Assembly: GCA_021162905.1 (NCBI GenBank)
Contig: JAGGXT010000228.1
Location: 1 to 7,958, forward strand
Length of the DNA: 7,958 nt
From: Candidatus Odinarchaeota archaeon
GTDB lineage: Archaea; Asgardarchaeota; JAGGXT01
Direction of reading: 5' to 3'
Shown here: in pieces, positions 5,153 through 7,958 of the stretch
Layout of the letters: each line of letters opens with the position of its first letter
Numbering within the stretch: position 1 is the first letter of the stretch
Position numbers and translations under genes: made by a program
Notes under the pieces: model-generated
Databases searched by the model: none
What the model was told of the DNA's origin: nothing
Seen by the model: the letters and a program-made list of their open reading frames with translations, nothing else

Positions 5153-7339
5153 TTGTCTCACCTCTTTAGAAAATATATAGCACAAAAAGTCTTACCTATA
5201 ATGAAAAACATAGAGAACATTCGAAATGTTACTATAATTGCTCATATAGATCACGGAAAAACAACGTTGAGTGACTCTTTATTAGCTGCATCAGGTCTCA
5301 TTTCAAAGAAGTTAGCTTCTGAACTTAGATATTTAGATTATGATCAGATTGAACAAACTCGTGGTATAACAATAAAAGCTGCAAATGCTGTGATTCACTA
5401 TATATACAAAGGACAAGAATATATAATAAACTTAATAGATACACCTGGTCATATAGATTTCTCTGGATATGTTACACGTAGTTTAAGAGCTTCAGATGGA
5501 GCTCTTGTAGTCATTGATGCTATTGAAGGTGTTATGGTTCAAACAGAGACTGTAACAAGACAAGCATTGAATGAATATGTAAAACCTGTATTATTTATAA
5601 ATAAAGTAGACCGCTTAATTAAGGAAAAGAGACTAAATCCTGATGATTTTTTAAAAGCTATCAATGATATTGTTAGAAACTTTAATATCTTATTAGAAAA
5701 GTATTCAGAAAGCAAAATATCAGAAAATTGGAGAGTATCCTTTTTAAGACTTAATGTGGCTTTCGGCTCGGCAAAAGATAAATGGGGCGTACGTTTGATA
5801 GATATTCTAGAATGGGCTGGAAAATCTATTAATGATGTTAAATCAACAAGTGAGCTCTTACAAATATTAAAAGATTTCTTAAAATATGTATATTCGCAAT
5901 ATAGAGAAAATAATGTAAAGGAGTTATCAGAAAGATTTCCTGTCGAAAAAGCAGTGTTAGAGATGATAATTGATCATATCCCAAACCCTCGGGAAGCTCA
6001 AAAGGCCAGAATTCCAATTATTTGGCAAGGAGATTTATCCTCAGAGATAGGAAAAGCTCTAATAGAGTGCGATTTAAATGCACCTCCTGTTGTATTCATT
6101 TATGATGTTAAATACGATTTAAAAGCTGGTTTCATTGCCACTGGTCGTGTTTTTTCTGGTACAATAAAAGTTAAACAAGCATTACATATGGTTCATGCTG
6201 GAAACGATTTCATAGTTAATCAACTTGCTGTAGTGATAGGTAAATCAAAAATTCCAGTACGTGAAGTCTCTTCTGGTAATCATGTAGTCTTTATAGGTGT
6301 TAAAGATATAATTGTAGGTGAAACAATAGTGTCTCCAGAACTTAAAAATATTGAACCATTTGAAAGATTACGCTATGTGTCCGAACCTGTGGTTACGGTA
6401 TCTATAGAACCTGTTGATTTTTCACAGTATGACTATGTTCAACAGATGATCTCGCAGTTCGCTAAAACCGAACCAGGTATTGAATTTTCAATAAACAAAG
6501 ATACTGGTGAAATGCTACTTTCTGGAATGGGTGAATTGCAAATAGAAATATTCTTACAAAAACTCCAAAGAGCAGGCATATATGTAGAGGTAGGGCGTCC
6601 AATAGTATTATATCGCGAAGGTATTTTAAGATCAAGTAGATTTCTCAGTAAAGAAACTAAAGAAGGAACAAAGTTTACATACAGAGTACTTCCTTTAAAT
6701 GAGTGTTTTATTCAAAAAATAGAATCTCAGAGAGCGGATGAGATAAGAAAAATACTTAGTGAATGTGGAATTTTAGAGAGAGGAACAATCATTGGTTATA
6801 ATCCAAAATATAAGAACATAATTATTGATAACTCAGGGACTATACCAGAAGCTTTATACCCCCAAATAAAAACAACTATAGATCTCATACTTCAAAAAGG
6901 ACCATTGGTAGGAGAACCTTGTTATGGGATTCTTATTGAAATATCCGAATTCAGCTCTTTATTACCCACTGACAAAATAGATTTGATAGAATTAAATGAG
7001 GTCTTTAGTGAAGTAAAGACTTTAATTCTTGAGAGTGAACCAACCTTATTGGAACCTTGGCAAAAGTTTGAAATTACCACACCTTCAGAATATGTGGGCG
7101 ATATTGTGGCAGTTTTGAATAAACGCTTGGCTAAAATTCTTACTATTGACAGTTTCAAATATTTATATAAGATAATCGCAGAAATACCGGTGAAATTTTC
7201 TTTTGGAATAAGCAATGAGTTGAGAGATGTATCGAAAGGTTATGCAACGTGGGGCGCAGAACACTTGGGATATCGGCCTGTGAAAGAGAATTTAGAACAA
7301 TTAATTTTCGATATTAAGCGGCAAAAAGGATTATTATAA
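5153..7339 (+). CDS. Elongation factor 2 paralogue (aEF-2p type) lacking the diphthamide site
   Basis: This is an EF-2 family GTPase; canonical members drive tRNA-mRNA translocation on the ribosome. Its 728 residues match the full archaeal EF-2 length. The G domain is intact: AHIDHGKTT (30-38), EQTRGITI (67-74), DTPGH (96-100, His100), NKVDR (150-154) and SAK (206-208). Domain II and domain III follow (LLSGMGELQIEI, where family members usually have GELHLE). Domain IV begins near YREG. Three conserved translocase motifs are missing: SPNxHNR is replaced by residues 501-507 (ETKEGTK), the loop with HxDxxHRGPAQ by residues 598-617, so there is no diphthamide histidine and no HRG, and the domain V xATxGxA by DVSKGYA (692-698). 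The flanks (GPLVGEP, EPWQKFEITTPSEYVG, RQKGLL) align well, so this is not a frameshift. The TTG start gives the usual leader of about 20 residues before IRN; SD is GAGGGGG. It is probably co-translated with the HD gene. It resembles the EF-2 paralogues reported from archaea lacking dph genes; whether it still translocates is unknown. Confidence 0.9.
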   Translation: MSHLFRKYIAQKVLPIMKNIENIRNVTIIAHIDHGKTTLSDSLLAASGLISKKLASELRYLDYDQIEQTRGITIKAANAVIHYIYKGQEYIINLIDTPGHIDFSGYVTRSLRASDGALVVIDAIEGVMVQTETVTRQALNEYVKPVLFINKVDRLIKEKRLNPDDFLKAINDIVRNFNILLEKYSESKISENWRVSFLRLNVAFGSAKDKWGVRLIDILEWAGKSINDVKSTSELLQILKDFLKYVYSQYRENNVKELSERFPVEKAVLEMIIDHIPNPREAQKARIPIIWQGDLSSEIGKALIECDLNAPPVVFIYDVKYDLKAGFIATGRVFSGTIKVKQALHMVHAGNDFIVNQLAVVIGKSKIPVREVSSGNHVVFIGVKDIIVGETIVSPELKNIEPFERLRYVSEPVVTVSIEPVDFSQYDYVQQMISQFAKTEPGIEFSINKDTGEMLLSGMGELQIEIFLQKLQRAGIYVEVGRPIVLYREGILRSSRFLSKETKEGTKFTYRVLPLNECFIQKIESQRADEIRKILSECGILERGTIIGYNPKYKNIIIDNSGTIPEALYPQIKTTIDLILQKGPLVGEPCYGILIEISEFSSLLPTDKIDLIELNEVFSEVKTLILESEPTLLEPWQKFEITTPSEYVGDIVAVLNKRLAKILTIDSFKYLYKIIAEIPVKFSFGISNELRDVSKGYATWGAEHLGYRPVKENLEQLIFDIKRQKGLL

Positions 7340-7372
7340 GTTAATACATAAATAAATTATTAGAACTATAAC

Positions 7373-7378
7373 TTTTTT
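7373..7378 (+). terminator. T-tract terminator after the EF-2 paralogue
   Basis: Six consecutive T residues lie 34 bases after the stop codon at 7337-7339 and just before the next TATA box. No hairpin precedes them, which is normal for archaeal U-tract termination. Confidence 0.45.
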
Positions 7379-7385
7379 AGAAGAA

Positions 7386-7395
7386 CCTATAAATA
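7386..7395 (+). promoter_or_regulatory. TATA box of the small-GTPase gene
   Basis: CCTATAAATA is a strong archaeal TATA match, with CC in the position of a BRE-like flank. Transcription about 25 bases downstream would start near 7415-7418, leaving a leader of about 15-18 bases that just holds the SD at 7421-7428. This makes the GTPase gene a separate transcription unit from the HD/EF-2 pair. Confidence 0.5.
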
Positions 7396-7412
7396 AAGAA
7401 AGTTACTTTATT
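7392..7412. repeat. Inverted repeat just downstream of the GTPase TATA box
   Basis: AATAAAG (7392-7398) is the exact reverse complement of CTTTATT (7406-7412), with seven bases between. The repeat overlaps the end of the TATA box and extends towards the expected transcription start, where a repressor could block the polymerase. All arm bases but one are A or T, so chance is a real explanation. Confidence 0.2.
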
Positions 7413-7420
7413 AAAGCTGG

Positions 7421-7428
7421 GGAAGTGA
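7421..7428 (+). promoter_or_regulatory. Ribosome-binding site of the small-GTPase gene
   Basis: GGAAGTGA differs by one base from GGAGGTGA and ends four bases before the ATG at 7433, which supports that start. Confidence 0.6.
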
Positions 7429-7432
7429 AAAT

Positions 7433-7958
7433 ATGAGTTCATCAATAAAAATCATTAAGGTATACTGTGATCTTTGCAAAAAGGATATCGAAATAGAAAT
7501 TAGAGAAGATAAAGTCATAAAATATGGCTTTCCTTTAGTTATAACAAATGTTCATGGAGAACCTCCACACACTATTAAATTAATTATTGGAGAGGGATAT
7601 GAAGTTCTTCGCAAAGATATAATTCCAAAACCTGTAACCTTAAAGACTATAAAAGCTATAATTATTGGAGATGCAATGGTTGGAAAAACAAGTCTTATAA
7701 ATCGTTTTGTTGAAAAGACTTTTAATCCAGCGTACATTGCAACAATTGGAGTGAGCGTCTCTCTTGAAACATTGTCAGTTGATGAAACACCAGTAAATCT
7801 TTTCATCTGGGATATTGCGGGTCAGGAAAGATTTCACCTAATACGACAAGTTTACTATAAAGGAGCCAAGGTGGCGGCTGTTGTTTATGATATAACAAAT
7901 CCAGAGTCATTTAAAAATATTCTAAAATGGATTGATGAAATGAAAAGATATTCTGGAG
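7433..7958 (+). CDS. Rab/Ras-like small GTPase with N-terminal CxxC-HGxPPH module (partial, cut by window end)
   Basis: The first 175 codons of an open frame run off the window. Residues 1-60 form a separate N-terminal module: YCDLCKK with Cys12 and Cys15, then VHGEPPHTI with His41 and His46, which could together bind one zinc ion. Residues 72-175 are a Rab-like GTPase domain: G1 GDAMVGKTS (79-87), switch I with Thr104 in TIG, G3 WDIAGQERF (126-134) with Gln131, and YYKGAKVAAVVYDITNPESF (141-160). The G4 NKxD and G5 motifs lie beyond the window. Ala81 and Met82 occupy the positions of Ras Gly12 and Gly13; Rabs also vary at the first. Such GTPases bind GTP as membrane-traffic or signalling switches in eukaryotes, and expanded sets are a hallmark of Asgard archaea. 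No prenylation motif can be judged because the C-terminus is missing. Start, SD and TATA box agree, so the N-terminal module is a real part of the protein and not an over-called extension. Confidence 0.88.
   Translation, partial: MSSSIKIIKVYCDLCKKDIEIEIREDKVIKYGFPLVITNVHGEPPHTIKLIIGEGYEVLRKDIIPKPVTLKTIKAIIIGDAMVGKTSLINRFVEKTFNPAYIATIGVSVSLETLSVDETPVNLFIWDIAGQERFHLIRQVYYKGAKVAAVVYDITNPESFKNILKWIDEMKRYSG

Noticed and set aside
6944..7003. Frameshift or pseudogene explanation for the degenerate EF-2 loop
   Set aside because: The frame is open for all 728 codons, the length is normal and conserved sequence resumes in the same frame directly after the loop.
6922..7215. Open frame of 97 codons on the - strand
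   Set aside because: It is antisense to EF-2 domains IV-V, whose reading frame aligns well with the family on both sides of the altered loop.
7552..7806. Open frame of 84 codons on the - strand
   Set aside because: It is antisense to the small GTPase, which shows clear G1 and G3 motifs in the + frame.

Overview
The window is AT-rich, archaeal-type DNA. It has Shine-Dalgarno sites of the GGTGAT class, TATA-like promoters, U-tract ends, an EF-2 family translation factor and an archaeal AlaX-type editing protein. A Rab/Ras-like small GTPase carrying an N-terminal CxxC...HGxPPH module, next to an EF-2 paralogue without the diphthamide site, points to an Asgard archaeon (Lokiarchaeia-like or related). 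That placement is an inference from gene content; there is no rRNA or other phylogenetic marker in the window to settle it.

Layout. 65-1780 (+) encodes a secreted, heavily N-glycosylatable surface protein: signal peptide, two tandem copies of a domain of about 175 residues, a leucine-heptad stalk and a C-terminal glycine-zipper membrane anchor. It converges, with a one-base gap, on 1782-3026 (-), a long-form AlaX that clears mischarged tRNA-Ala. Upstream of alaX on the same strand is 3104-4468 (-), a protein of unknown function with one glycine-rich hydrophobic segment. An 88-base divergent promoter region separates it from 4557-5147 (+), an HD-domain nucleotidase-like phosphohydrolase. This gene is followed after five bases by 5153-7339 (+), an EF-2 paralogue. 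After a T-tract and a new TATA box comes 7433 to the window end (+), the first 175 codons of the small GTPase. No stretch over 300 bases lacks a gene, and I saw no tRNA, rRNA, CRISPR or mobile element.

How the genes relate. The HD gene and the EF-2 paralogue look like a two-gene operon. Both start with TTG, and a small GC-rich hairpin at their junction could hide the second ribosome-binding site until the first gene is translated. The EF-2 paralogue keeps an intact GTPase domain but has lost three conserved motifs of the translocase end: SPNxHNR, the HxDxxHRGPAQ loop that carries the diphthamide histidine, and the xATxGxA loop of domain V. This is the most notable observation. It fits the EF-2 paralogue class already reported from dph-lacking archaea, but its function is unknown. 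alaX and the EF-2 paralogue both concern translation quality, but they lie in different transcription units and no functional link is shown.
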